A stretch of 64,000 nucleotides of DNA from Gigantopelta aegis (GCF_016097555.1 NC_054702.1:91477798-91541797), one strand, 5' to 3'; positions 26,601 to 35,697 are shown, counted from the first letter of the stretch. The notes: a model not told the origin generated them from the sequence alone. Made by a program: numbers and translations.

Positions 26601-28251
26601 TGGTAGTACTGCTGTCGTCTGGGCAACGAGCCTCGGTTTGATGTGCATCATGAATTTTAACATACCGCAGATCTTTTTAGTTAGTATAATTAATGTAATC
26701 ACATTATTTAACATGATTATTACAATTGGATATTATATACATTTTAAAGTTAGTATATTATAATTGTATTATTGTATAAAATATGTTTAATGTAATATAT
26801 TATAACTAGATGTGATATCTGTGCACCTTCTGGGTTTTCGTTTTGATTTTTTGGTTGGTTGCTTTGTTTGGTTGTTTGCTTGTTGTTGTTTTTGTTTGTT
26901 TGTTTGTTTGTTTGTTTTGGTATTGTTTTTGTTTGTTTGTTTGTGTGTTTGTTTGTTGTTGTTATTTGTTTTTGTTTTTTTGTTTGATTGTGTTTGGTTT
27001 TTTCTAAATATGTTTAACCTCATACGGAATTGGCATTAGGCTTTGGCTGACCTTGGAGCAAATCATCCTATAAAAATACAATTTAACTTCCATTATAAAA
27101 TATTATTTGAGAACCTACTCTGGATTATCTTTTAAAAGTACAACATAGAAATGTGAAATTCACCAATATCAAAGTTCATAGTGGCATTACAATGGAAACA
27201 TTAGTTCACGCCACTCAGTACGTTTTATGACAAAAACGGTCTCTTAGGCCAAATTTTAAAATATTTACCTTGATTGACAGAATAAAAATTTTTGCGCCAA
27301 GAATAAAAGGTTCGGACACAAGTTTATGTGGCCATCTCATTTACCTTTTTATATAGCAGAATAAAGAAGTATGTCAGAGTTATTATAGTCAAATAATATT
27401 AATTTTGTTGGCCCTATGCTAAAACAATTTAAATTTATGAATTTCTGTGCTTGGGTTTCTAATTTTCGAAAAGATTAATCATCACGGTTTATTATTAATT
27501 TATTATTATCTTCTCCTTTATTTTTTTTTTTATTTTTTTTTTTTTCTAGAAGTCTCTGATTACAACACAGGAAAACAAAGAGGAGTTCGTTAATATCGTA
27601 AATATGGAATTCGGCATGGTCACTCTTAAATGTATCAGTTTTTCTTTGGAGAAACTGAAAAGCCAGACATCACAGTCAGATTCCAAAGATAGGCCAGATT
27701 CGAAAGAAAGGTCAGATTCGAAAGATAGGTCAGATTCGAAAGAAAGGTCAGATTCGAAAGAAAGGTCAGATGGTGAAGATTCACAAGAAAGAAGCCAGAA
27801 TGAGACAGACGCGTCGTTTGAAAGTCCCGCGTCAACAGACGTGGATGAGAAACCATGTGACTCCTACAGTCTGACCGATCTGTTGCAATACACGTTCTAC
27901 GTCCCTCTGTTTTTCTTCGCTCCAGTCGTGACGTTCGACACTTTTAAAACCCAGGTAATTAATTCCATATGCTAGAAATATACATACTTCGAGAGTTACC
28001 GATTTTTGTATTTACTATTCTACTTCCTGAAACTCAAAAACTATTTTTCACTATTCTTTTCCAGACTTGTTTGGGAGGAAATATTGAGGTTTCAGTTGTC
28101 GTTTAAGTATGTAAATAATTTATATTTGCAGATGCCGGATTCCTAGAATTTTGAAAATATAAATCATGATCTTTTTTTAATCTTTTTTGTGTGTTTTTTG
28201 CCAGAAGTCACTCCTCTTTGACATTTCTTACTAAAATTATTTATTTTGTCT

Positions 28252-28287
<36 letters not shown>

Positions 28288-31200
28288 CCAGATCAATGAA
28301 AAACCGCGTCCGTGGAACAGACGTAAAGTCTATCATGCCATATTTGCATTCGTCAGAATTGCCTTCTGGACTTTCTTCGTTGAATTCTCTTTGCACCACT
28401 TGTACTTCTCCGCCATTATGAGGAGTCCACACATCCTGAGACGTCTCTCCCGGTGGACGCTGATAGGGATCGAATACTTCTACCTCCAGCTGAGGATGGT
28501 CAAGTACTTTGTCTTCTACAGTCTCGCTGGACAGATAGCTAAGCTGGACGGTGTTGATGTCCCTGGACCTCCCAGCTGTATCTTCTACATCTACCGCTTC
28601 TCTGACATGTGGAGGTGAGAATTACATCAAGTAGAAACGCGTGGACTATGTACATGAGTCATAAGTGAAACTGTTGAATTATATTATTCTAGGGGCGGGA
28701 CGTAGCCCAAATGGTAAAGCACTCGCTTGGTGTACGGTCGGTCTACCGTTCCAGCCAGTGCTCCAATATTGGGGTAACAATGGTCATGGTATGTACTATA
28801 CTGTCTGTGGGATACTGCGTATAAAATATCCGTTACTGCTATAACTGAAAAGAGTAAACCCATTGTGTGACCGCGGCGGGTTTTCTCTCTTATTATTTGT
28901 GAGGTCCTTAACAATATGTCCGACGCCATATAACCTCTACGTAAAATGAGTCGAGTACAACGTTAAATAAAATATTCCTTCCTTCCTATATTATTTTATG
29001 GTAGCTTGGTGTTCAGTGCTCGGCTGGGGTACAATGAATTATAGATCTCGCTCGGTGGACCCATTAAGTCACTTTCCGTTCTTATAATTGCAAATCCGTA
29101 GGAACTGGGGAGGCCTTCCCACTTGAGTGCCTTAGCATTTATGATTGTCCTGCTGTATATTTAGTACTTATTATGACCTTTAAAATAGCCGAGTTGTTTA
29201 AATATTCAGATGCTAGGAAATTGCTTTTATAGCCCCCCCCCCCCCAAAAAAAAAAAAATCCCCCCCCCCCCCCCCCCCCCCCCTCCAAGTATAAACATTT
29301 CTTAGATCCCTCACATCAAATCGTTCAATGTTTAAGTATTTAGATGCTAGGAAATTGCAAATATTTCGCTCACCGTTCCCTCCATTTCAAACGGTCTTCC
29401 CACCGGCCTCAACTGCCTACGACTGATACATCAAATGGTTCATAAAACAATGACCTTCTCCCTGCTAATGATAAGTGTACATAACCTATGAAAAAGCAGC
29501 TGGATTCTTTCTTTATTATGGCAAAACTGTATATAGTGTCCAATATTTCTTCTTTGTGAGAATACGTATAAGTTACTGACTTAGTTTCTTTTCAGATTAT
29601 TCGACAAAGGATTGTATAAATTTATCACGAGGTAAGTACGAAACGATTAAATACATACACAACAGCACTCTTCTGAATGTTTAGAATGATTTTCAGGAAA
29701 GTAATCCTATCAATTTAATAAACACGATAATTGCATTTCTTAAATATAGCACGAGATGCTACACAGGTTACTTGTACAAAAACAATCAGAAAAGTGCAAT
29801 ACTGCCAAATCTATATTTATTAAAGTGCGTTAAGTATTCAGGGTGTTATTTGGTCTAATCTAATTATGGGTTGCAGTAAAAACTAAATAATCAGGGCAAA
29901 CAAAGTATAGGTTCGTTTCCAGCTAAAACATTCCCAGTCTGGAGCTCCACGCGATAAGACGTGTTTGTTTCGCCTGTGCACACTGCACGTGCTTTCGTGT
30001 GCTCGACTTCATTTCGTTGTTTTTGTCAGCGAAATGAAGTTTTCTACTGGGATGTATGCGGCCATTGGAACTGATTGAACGCTGGAACGCTTCTCGTTTC
30101 GACAGCCTGCACCACCAGGTTGGATTCTTTTTTAGCGAGATTCCTTGCCTCCACGTCATTTCTCCGTCTGACTGTCGACTTGGGGTTTTTTTCGTGACTC
30201 GTATGACGGCTATTCTGCAGAACGCCACGGTTGTTCGCGTTTAGTCTCTACATGTCCGAGCCTGTCCTAGCAGCACTGGAAGATTGACCGCCCCACTTTA
30301 AGAAGAAATAGGAAGCGGGGTCGGCCCCTACTACTCTTTTTCTAGACTTTACCTTGCTTTATAGTGATACCATCTCGTATCCTCCGGAGTCGGGCCCGTC
30401 CGCACCACTATACCAAACCATGACGACTGGACTATACCCAAGTCTGATACTCTCTCTCGTTCAGACGGATCCGGCTTCTCAAGATCTGTATTTCAGCACA
30501 GCACTACACCTTCAACGTCTATCGACTGTCAATCTAGGGGTTTTCTTGACGGGATGCAACCCATCTCGTCCCTTTAAGCTGTGCACACAAACGGCCTTAA
30601 CGAGGCCACTCGCGTGGACATATCGATCGGATTTTAAACTTTTAGATCTGCGTTCAAAACTTTAAGTCGAAATTACTTCTTTTTTAAAAATATTATTAAA
30701 TAGTCCGATCCTCTCTTCTTTCTCTTATTTAATTTTGGACTGTCCTTCTAAAATGCTCCAAATTATATAAATATTCGGCCGAGCAGTCAATTTTTTTTTT
30801 TTTTGGCTTGTAACCTTTTTTTATTTATTTTATTTATTCTATTAACGTTTTTACTAATTGCTATTTTCAAAATTCTGCCCATTTTCATATCCCCACCCCC
30901 CACCCCCCATCCATCCCGAGTGAGGCCACCGATCTTATCGGAGGTCGGACTCGGGATGGGCGTGTTCGAAACCCTAGTGGTATATGGGTACGTTAAACTA
31001 GTTATCATCATCATCCAGCTAAAACAAAACATAGTCCTTCACACAGAACCATAAAAGAGGCTTACTTTTTGAGTAGGTGGTCACGGTAAGGCACATTTAC
31101 ACTTTATTGTTCTAAGGGGAGCGACTTCCATTTGCCTCTCGCAACATAAGACTTTGGTATTGTGGTTTGTGCGTCTGTTTGTTTGTTTGTTTGCTTGCTT

Positions 31201-33105
31201 GCTTGCTTGCTTGCTTTCTATTTGGTTTTGTTTGTTTGGGGGGGGGGGTCGTTTTGTTTTGTTTTAGCTTTTGTGTTTATTGGTGGGTTTTTGTGTTAGT
31301 GGTGGTTATTTTAGTTTTATTTGGTGGGGCATTTTGAGGGAAGAGGAATGGAGATGGGGATGTAATGAATTGGACAAATTCATGATTGTACTTCCATTCA
31401 ACTATCAACTGCAACACGTGATTTGTTTTCTCTATATTTCCAGGTATATCTACATTCCGCTTGGAGGATCCAGGTCTGGGCTTTCTCAAAGACTGTTTGG
31501 GTCATTTGTCTGTTTTATGTTCTGTTATGTCTACCGCGGCCTAGACGTCTTTGCGTTAGTATGGTGTCTTTTCGCCTTCGCTGAACTAGTTCTAGAAATC
31601 TGTGCAGCTCTACTGCATGAGAATCCAATGGTTCAAAAATTTGAGGCAAGTAAAATAAGATATAGATATAGGATATAGTTTACTTTCGGGAGAGGGTGGT
31701 GGAAGAAATTAGCCCTGACAATGTTATGGGTACCATGTGTTCCGAATAAGCAGCTGTAGGTAACTCATACACTGGCTACTGGTTAAAATATCAGCGACGT
31801 TATATAATAGCAAGGAATTAACACACTTAAGGGAATAAAATTATTATTTTAAATATAACATATCTGTAGCAAAGCATTCATTCATGCATTTGTTGTTATT
31901 TCTGTTCTTATATCCAAATAAGGTTCAAGCACGCAGTTCTAGGCACACACCTTAGGTATCTGGACTGTCTATGTATGATAGTGGGTTAGTGGTTAGTTCT
32001 TAGTGAGAGAGAAAAGTCGGTGTAGTGGCCTTACAGCTACTCATTGAATCGGTAAACTCGCTCTGGGTGGGAGCCGATACTTATGTCCGATGGCTTAACC
32101 ACTACACCACCGAAGTCGATTACAAACTATGTATTTGTAGGATCTGCCCTTTAAAAAGTCAGTCTTTGCTTTTGCCTTCGTCGCTGGGTACTGTATATTT
32201 TATAATACACAAATGAAACTTGCATGCTTGAATAGGAAGAAATCGTGGTCCTCATTGTCAAATCAGACAACAGGATTAAGTATAATTCCACTAGTAGGTG
32301 TAAACTGACATGGTATGAATTGACATGGTATTCAGTATTTTGAATTTAATGGAAATATATTTTAGAAAGAGATATTTTAAAAATACTCTTAAATAATATA
32401 TTCCTACTAATGTGGTGGCTAGCACAAACTGGACTGCATTTGATGTTTTTACTGCAATCGAGGTAGGTTTAATTTTTGGAACAATGCAGGTAAGGTGCAG
32501 TCGTTTTGTTGAGTTGTTTCTAGTAAAATTTTACTATTGAATTCCGGAACATTATGTCTATAAAGAAGTGAGGTTGAGGGATTATGGTCCCCAACCCCCA
32601 ACCCCCGGCTACGCCAAAGCTCTCTGATCTTATTTATCTTTTTTTTCTCATTATCTTTTTTTTCCCTGTTTACTTTATTAAGCCGGTCCACTAGTATATA
32701 GTCATGTTTGATAAGATTTGCAATTAACCGAAAACCCAGCCAAATGGAATTAAAGAAAGACAGACAGAAAAGCCGTGAGAGTGTAACTATACACTGATTG
32801 TGTTTTTATCTTCGTAGACACGATTCCTAAGACCAGTGTGGGTGAGACGACTCCGCGCCTTGTTTGCAGTTCCTGGCTTTCTGATCTGTATGTTCCCAAT
32901 GAACTACTTCATCGCGGGAAGACAGATGGGCGATCTTTATGTGAAGAAGATGCTTATTATGGGTAGGTTTCATTCTCGGTTTGTCTGTCTCGTTTGAACA
33001 TTATTTGTCTCTCACATTATCTCTTTCTTTGCCCCCCCCCCCCCCCCCCTCTCTCTCATTCTCTCTCCGTCCTCTCGATCTCTCTCGATATCTCTCTCTC
33101 TCTAG

Positions 33106-33175
<70 letters not shown>

Positions 33176-33650
33176 GTCATACATACATACATACTGACGC
33201 ACAAGCATATACAACGTAGGTACATTGTTACTTCTAAGAGGAAATGTATATGATTAGTTTGACACTTTGTTTACACAGTATCATGAAAACCCGTTGCCGC
33301 TACATCGATTACTCCTACTTGATAGCAGCCATACAAGGATTCTTTTGTATGCACTCTCCTCTAGACAGGATAGCACACACCAATCCTTTGATGTGTTGTT
33401 CGTGGGCGTACTGGTTTGAACCGAGAAAACTTGACGCGTCCACTCTTGACTATCGATTCTACGATCGACTGCACCTCAGGCAAACTCTCTGCCACGGAGT
33501 CACATTAAAAAGACAAAATTCGGTTTTCTATTTCCAGGAACTTGGACGCCTTTGATTATAACGTCCTATCTACTGTACTGCCACATTCAAGTCGCCATCG
33601 AGATTGAAAGAATAACTAAAGCCAAGCTTTTGAAACTGAAAAAGGATTAG
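17542..33650 (+). CDS. HHAT: Hedgehog acyltransferase-like MBOAT protein, catalytic His replaced by Arg
   Basis: Eleven coding exons: 17542-17544, 22870-23032, 24687-24748, 25542-25652, 26485-26679, 27550-27954, 28292-28614, 29596-29631, 31444-31645, 32818-32962 and 33538-33650, giving 585 residues. HHAT-type enzymes palmitoylate the N-terminal cysteine of Hedgehog ligands in the ER lumen. Matches to the human protein as I recall it include [10 protein letters not shown] (human DATDFEWSFW), MVKYFVFYS (YVKYLVLFG), [20 protein letters not shown] (YFDVGLHNFLIRYVYIPVGG) and the C-terminal MBOAT tail. Asp424 and Cys409 (the heme-ligand position in human HHAT) are kept. Where HHAT has the catalytic histidine in WHGGYDYLW, this protein reads YRGLDVFAL, so Arg464 (codon CGC, 31535-31537) replaces it. 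It is longer than human HHAT (493) mainly because of a charged loop in exon 6. The C-terminus KLKKD fits a KxKxx ER-retrieval signal. All splice junctions are GT-AG except GC-AG after exon 9. No in-frame stop is seen, so it looks like a maintained pseudoenzyme or altered enzyme rather than a pseudogene. The first exon is the least certain part. Confidence 0.88.
17549..17598. repeat. (CA)n microsatellite
   Basis: Interrupted CA repeat immediately inside the proposed intron 1 donor of the plus-strand HHAT gene. Confidence 0.9.
17717..18033 (-). repeat. tRNA-derived SINE (head 2 + tail B)
   Basis: Minus orientation. The right end, read on the minus strand, gives GAGCGGGATTTAGCTCAGTC, a tRNA-like A box, then AGGATCGAACC, a B box. 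The left end is the tail AAGTTTGTTTTGTTTAACGA. The body has CATCGGCTATTGGATGTCAA. It lies in intron 1 of the plus-strand HHAT gene. Confidence 0.88.
18123..18438 (+). repeat. tRNA-derived SINE (head 1 + tail A)
   Basis: Head GGGCGGGACGTAGCCCAGTG, then GTAAAGCG and a B-box-like GGATTGATCCCC. The body has GTTCCAGCCAGTGCACCACG and GTGCATATAAAAGATCCCTG. The end is GTTAAATAAAACATTTCTTT. This is the best-preserved member of the family here, in intron 1 of the plus-strand HHAT gene. Confidence 0.92.
18560..18814 (-). repeat. tRNA-derived SINE (head 3 + LINE-like tail)
   Basis: On the minus strand the head reads CCGGCCTCAGTGGTGTCGTG then GTTAAGCC (A box), and later GGTTCGCAGCCC (B box). The left end, its 3' part, reads GGTTCAAGCATGCTGTCCTA, then CCTGTCCAGGACAG. 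This matches the 3' end of the LINE-like element at 34252-35684 (GGTTTCAAGCATGTCTGTCC). A second copy lies at 31905-32119. Confidence 0.88.
18957..19233. mobile_element. TTAA-flanked MITE, copy 2
   Basis: Same ends as the element at 12937: AGGGACATTCCTGAGTTTG and CAAACTCAGGAATGTCCCT. TTAA at 18953-18956 and 19234-19237. In intron 1 of the plus-strand HHAT gene. Confidence 0.9.
19297..19420 (-). repeat. SINE fragment
   Basis: GACAGCAATAGGTATTTTAT, then GCATTTACTCTTAGATAGAA and ACATACCACGGACTTT, are body pieces of the SINE family in minus orientation, ending in GGAATCGATC. Head and tail are eroded. Confidence 0.65.
19444..19673. mobile_element. Short inverted-repeat DNA element (MITE)
   Basis: Left end CAGGGTTTCTGCCAG and right end CTGGCAGAAACATTG are inverted. 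Inner repeats TATGGCGCCATACC and TTGCGCCATACC also pair. ACTATCA occurs at the left junction and again right after the right end, consistent with a 7-8 bp duplication, so hAT-type is likely. No coding content. Confidence 0.7.
20585..20620. repeat. Pyrimidine/poly-C tract
   Basis: TCTCTCTC followed by about 20 C residues. Possible G-quadruplex on the minus strand. Frames across it are artefacts. Confidence 0.9.
21305..22655. mobile_element. LTR-like unit (possible solo LTR), fossil
   Basis: About 1.35 kb bounded by TGTAGCAGG at the left and CCTGCTACA at the right, the TG...CA inverted ends typical of long terminal repeats. ATGT flanks the unit if its ends are set one base inward. No internal coding region or second LTR is seen, so a solo LTR, or an unrelated inverted-end element, is possible. 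It lies in intron 1 of the plus-strand HHAT gene and contains a (TA)n tract near 21644-21684. Confidence 0.4.
23582..23935. repeat. (GT)n-rich microsatellite cluster
   Basis: Imperfect GT repeats with an internally duplicated block (GTGTGAATGAGGATGTGTG occurs near 23715 and 23804). In intron 2 of the plus-strand HHAT gene. Reading frames encode only Cys-Val or Thr-His runs. Confidence 0.95.
24789..25170. mobile_element. TTAA-flanked MITE, copy 3
   Basis: AGGGACATTCCTGAGTTTG at the left and an AACAGGAATGTCCCT end at the right, flanked by TTAA (24785-24788 and 25171-25174). It begins 40 bp after the exon 3 donor (exon ends 24748) in intron 3 of the plus-strand HHAT gene. It is longer than copies 1 and 2. 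Confidence 0.88.
25840..25910 (-). repeat. SINE head fragment (head 3)
   Basis: On the minus strand: GTATAGTGGTTAAGCCACCG, an A-box-like stretch, and a GGGATCGTATCCC B-box-like stretch. No tail is recognisable. Confidence 0.6.
26375..26445 (+). repeat. SINE tail fragment (tail A)
   Basis: CCGACGCCATATAACCGTAA, then AAAATGTGTTGAGTGCGTCG and TTAAATAAAACATTTCCTTC, is the 3' end of a tail-A SINE. It ends about 40 bp before exon 5 of the plus-strand HHAT gene. Confidence 0.85.
26835..27005. repeat. T/G-rich (GTTT)n tract
   Basis: Runs of GTTT and GTT in intron 5 of the plus-strand HHAT gene. A similar T/G-rich stretch lies at 26120-26240 in intron 4. Confidence 0.85.
27550..27954 (+). CDS. HHAT: Exon 6 of plus-strand HHAT paralogue: expanded charged loop
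   Basis: Phase-0 exon of 135 codons (residues 179-313). Between the conserved SFSLEKL and [18 protein letters not shown] segments it carries about 65 extra residues relative to human HHAT. Residues 221-250 are five tandem hexapeptides of the form (S/P)DSK(D/E)R, encoded by an 18-bp DNA repeat at 27676-27765, followed by [10 protein letters not shown]. The paralogue has a loop of similar length but without the repeat (Asn/Ser/His-rich). The loop joins membrane segments; which side of the membrane it faces is not shown by the sequence. Confidence 0.85.
28692..28985 (+). repeat. tRNA-derived SINE (head 1 + tail A)
   Basis: GGGGCGGGACGTAGCCCAAA head, GTTCCAGCCAGTGCTCC body, GTTAAATAAAATATTCCTTC tail. 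In intron 7 of the plus-strand HHAT gene, 77 bp after the exon 7 donor. Confidence 0.9.
29231..29284. repeat. Poly-C / poly-A low-complexity tract
   Basis: C run, A run, then a second C run in intron 7 of the plus-strand HHAT gene. Assembly here could be imprecise. Confidence 0.9.
29931..31014 (+). mobile_element. LINE-like (non-LTR) insertion with 12-bp target duplication
   Basis: Flanked by an exact 12-bp direct repeat CCAGCTAAAACA (29919-29930 and 31015-31026). It ends with GTACGTTAAACTAGTTATCA then TCATCAT, a short-repeat 3' tail as in several LINE clades. It shares ATTCGGCCGAGCAGTCAA and GAAACCCTAGTGGTATATGG-like blocks with the minus-strand element at 34252-35684. The 5' end is probably truncated and no reverse transcriptase is visible. 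A CTTCATTTCG / CGAAATGAAG hairpin lies at 30008-30034. In intron 8 of the plus-strand HHAT gene. Confidence 0.75.
31168..31265. repeat. (GTTT)n/(GCTT)n and poly-G simple repeat
   Basis: GTTTGTTTGTTT then GCTTGCTTGCTT, followed by a G run, in intron 8 of the plus-strand HHAT gene. Confidence 0.9.
31444..31645 (+). CDS. HHAT: Exon 9 of plus-strand HHAT paralogue: altered catalytic site and GC donor
   Basis: Codes [13 protein letters not shown], then [18 protein letters not shown], ending ENPMVQKFE. Arg464 (CGC at 31535-31537) sits where the paralogue has His458 and human HHAT has its catalytic His in YWHGG. A single G-to-A change at 31536 would give CAC (His). The exon ends GAG followed by gcaagt, a GC donor. 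Using the nearby gtaaaa instead would put the next exon out of the conserved frame. Confidence 0.9.
31905..32119 (-). repeat. tRNA-derived SINE (head 3 + LINE-like tail)
   Basis: Second copy of the 18560-18814 type: left end AGGTTCAAGCACGCAGTTCT, middle CACTCATTGAATCGGTAA-like sequence, right end on the minus strand GGTGGTGTAGTGGTTAAGCC. It is more diverged and has lost part of the B-box side. In intron 9 of the plus-strand HHAT gene. Confidence 0.82.
33008..33178. repeat. C run and (CT)n microsatellite
   Basis: CT repeats with a TCTAGAGCTCTC interruption, in intron 10 of the plus-strand HHAT gene. Frames read Leu-Ser or Arg-Glu only. Confidence 0.95.
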
Positions 33651-34238
33651 TTTATCGTTAAAAAATTACGTTTTATTTTGAATTTTTCATTGAAGATACG
33701 ATTTTAGCATTAGCATTCTTATTGGTTTGGTTTAAATGCACCAATGTTTGACTTTTGTTTCTTAAGTTGTCAGTGCTCCCTTTTAAAAACACTGCCACAA
33801 TTTCAAGTACTGTTGTGATTTGTCATGACTTATTTGGGGTGGGGTTTTTTGGGGGTTTTTTTTTTTGGGGGGGGGGGTGGTTGCTTTAATCCTTTTTTAA
33901 AGTAATTAAAAATACAGCATTCAATTATAATTATATACGAATTTGTCTCATTTGTTCTCTCGAAATATTTTCATGTTCGAATGCATGAGATCGTTTATAT
34001 CATTGTATAGAATATGCATGTGTTTTGTCAAACTGGGGATCATTGTCCATCCTTGGTCGTACAACGTTGCATGCCTTTTCTAAACACAGTACAGTACAAA
34101 ACATGAACATGCGCAGTGCTAGTTAAGACTGGTTGCCATAAAATGTGTAACAGCACGTAACTAACGTAGACCAAAGAAAACGAAACAAATGGGAAACAGT
34201 CTGTGGTGGATCTGCGACTGATCATGTTCTACGCAGAC
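33651..34238. other. Region downstream of the plus-strand HHAT stop codon
   Basis: Should contain the 3' UTR of the plus-strand gene. G/T homopolymer runs occur at 33836-33880. An ATTAAA at 33905-33910 could be a polyadenylation signal, but I cannot call it with confidence. No other gene is seen. Confidence 0.4.
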
Positions 34239-34251
34239 CTTTGTATTCCCA

Positions 34252-35684
34252 ATCCAATATTTATTTACATGCTCATATACCACGAAGGTTTCAAGCATGT
34301 CTGTCCTGGGCATAATCTCTGGCCTTTGCCAGTGACTAAGTCCAGGACAGAAAAGGGTGGGGGATAAGTTTGAAGTGGGCAGATTTTGGAATAAGAATTT
34401 AGTTGTGTCCAGCGACTGCGCGGACCGACTAGTAGACACCGAAAATGGGCCGTGTTCTGACTGGCTGAATTTCGATTCCTTCGGGTCTAACTAGAAAAGC
34501 TAAAGTCTACGGAGAATAACAGCACCTAACATCATGTCCGGACTAAGAATTTAAACCCAAAAATAAGTTTGACTGCTCGGCCAAAAAGGTTTTAAGGTGA
34601 TTTGAGCAATTGAACGGGCGCCAAAGTAAATTGCGTTGGACTATTTATAAAAAAATAAACATAAAGATTTTGAAGCTCGATCGAAAAAGTTTAAAGTCCA
34701 ACTAAGCCCAAAAAAGGAGGATACCTGTCCTAGGTAAGGTTGTACTACTTCGGGGAGCTTGGAGTGTCTCGGAGCGACGGCAGCTTATCCCTGATCTGCT
34801 GTAGATGTTGGAGCACCTTGGAATAGTCGGGGCCGCAGACCGCTTGTAGCATCCTGTGGATCGATCTGTTGTCGAGTTCAGCAAACAGGATGCACTGTCT
34901 GTAGGTCTGGTCCCTTCGGTGCGTAACGACTATTCCCTTGGTTCCGTTGAAGATCTTGGAATGAAGCTCGTAACTGCTTGCCGTCGTCCATGGTCTTCCA
35001 GTGGTGGTTCGATATCCTCCCCCGAAGTAGTTGTGGTTTCTGCGTGTCCCCCTGTATGTACTGATGGAGATGACGGCGAAGTCCACTGATGGCAATGGTC
35101 CATTCGTCGTCAACAGGGGGAGCGGATTCCGGCGGCGGCTTGGTCTTGGCTGGCTGGGTGGTCGGTGATGTTGCCTTCCTTTTCGTCGCCAGAACAACAA
35201 GTCCATGTGGCGACTCGACGGGAGCGGTCGTTGTTGACCGCTGCACCGGAGTCGTCGTCTTTGGGGTGGAGGTTGAAGTCGGTGGTGGCACACTCGTCCG
35301 TTTGAATCTCACGATTTCCCTGGGTGGTGTACGGCCGTTCCGGGGATGCAGGCTCCACAAGTGGTTGCGTCCTCTCCGGAGGACTCGGTGGGGGCGGTAT
35401 CACAGGAGGGAGCGCCACTGGCGGTTGAGCCGCCAGCTTTGTCCCCCCCTGGGCCTTCCCTAGCACCGGTTTCTTCCTTCTTCTTCCTCTTCCAGTCCCC
35501 CCTTTCCGTTTCTGTGGAGGCGGGTCACCATACACCAAAGTCACGGTCGCCCGTGACCCGGTATACGTGACCCGGAACTCCAACATCGGGCCGAAGCTGG
35601 CAATCAGTCCCCCCAGGTGGGGGGGGCATCTCGAGAGCGCACGTTGACACGTCCACCTTCATCGAAGGACAGCTGGAGAAAAAG
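34252..35684 (-). mobile_element. LINE-like insertion with 13-bp target duplication
   Basis: Flanked by the exact direct repeat CTTTGTATTCCCA (34239-34251 and 35685-35697). Read on the minus strand it starts in GC-rich, coding-like sequence (Pro-rich, with a basic KRKGG/GRGRRRKK stretch) and ends with blocks shared with the element at 29931-31014 (CCGAGCAGTCAA; GAAACCTTCGTGGTATATGA). The coding-like part also holds DYSKVLQHLQQIRDKLPSL near its 3' side. I do not recognise the protein family; an ORF1-type product is a guess. It lies between the two HHAT 3' ends and is much more GC-rich than its surroundings. Confidence 0.7.
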
Positions 35685-35697
35685 CTTTGTATTCCCA

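Noticed and set aside
26484-26763. Stand-alone membrane protein from one open frame
   Set aside because: It is HHAT exon 5 (26485-26679) reading through its donor into the intron; the paralogue shows the same exon boundary.
31646-31655. Ordinary GT donor (gtaaaa) a few bases after GAG in exon 9
   Set aside because: It would break the conserved frame into exon 10. The GC donor keeps it, and the paralogue agrees.
35089-35570. Plus-strand open frames rich in Val, Gly and Pro
   Set aside because: They are antisense to the GC-rich coding-like LINE unit on the minus strand, where the Pro-rich and basic composition looks more protein-like.
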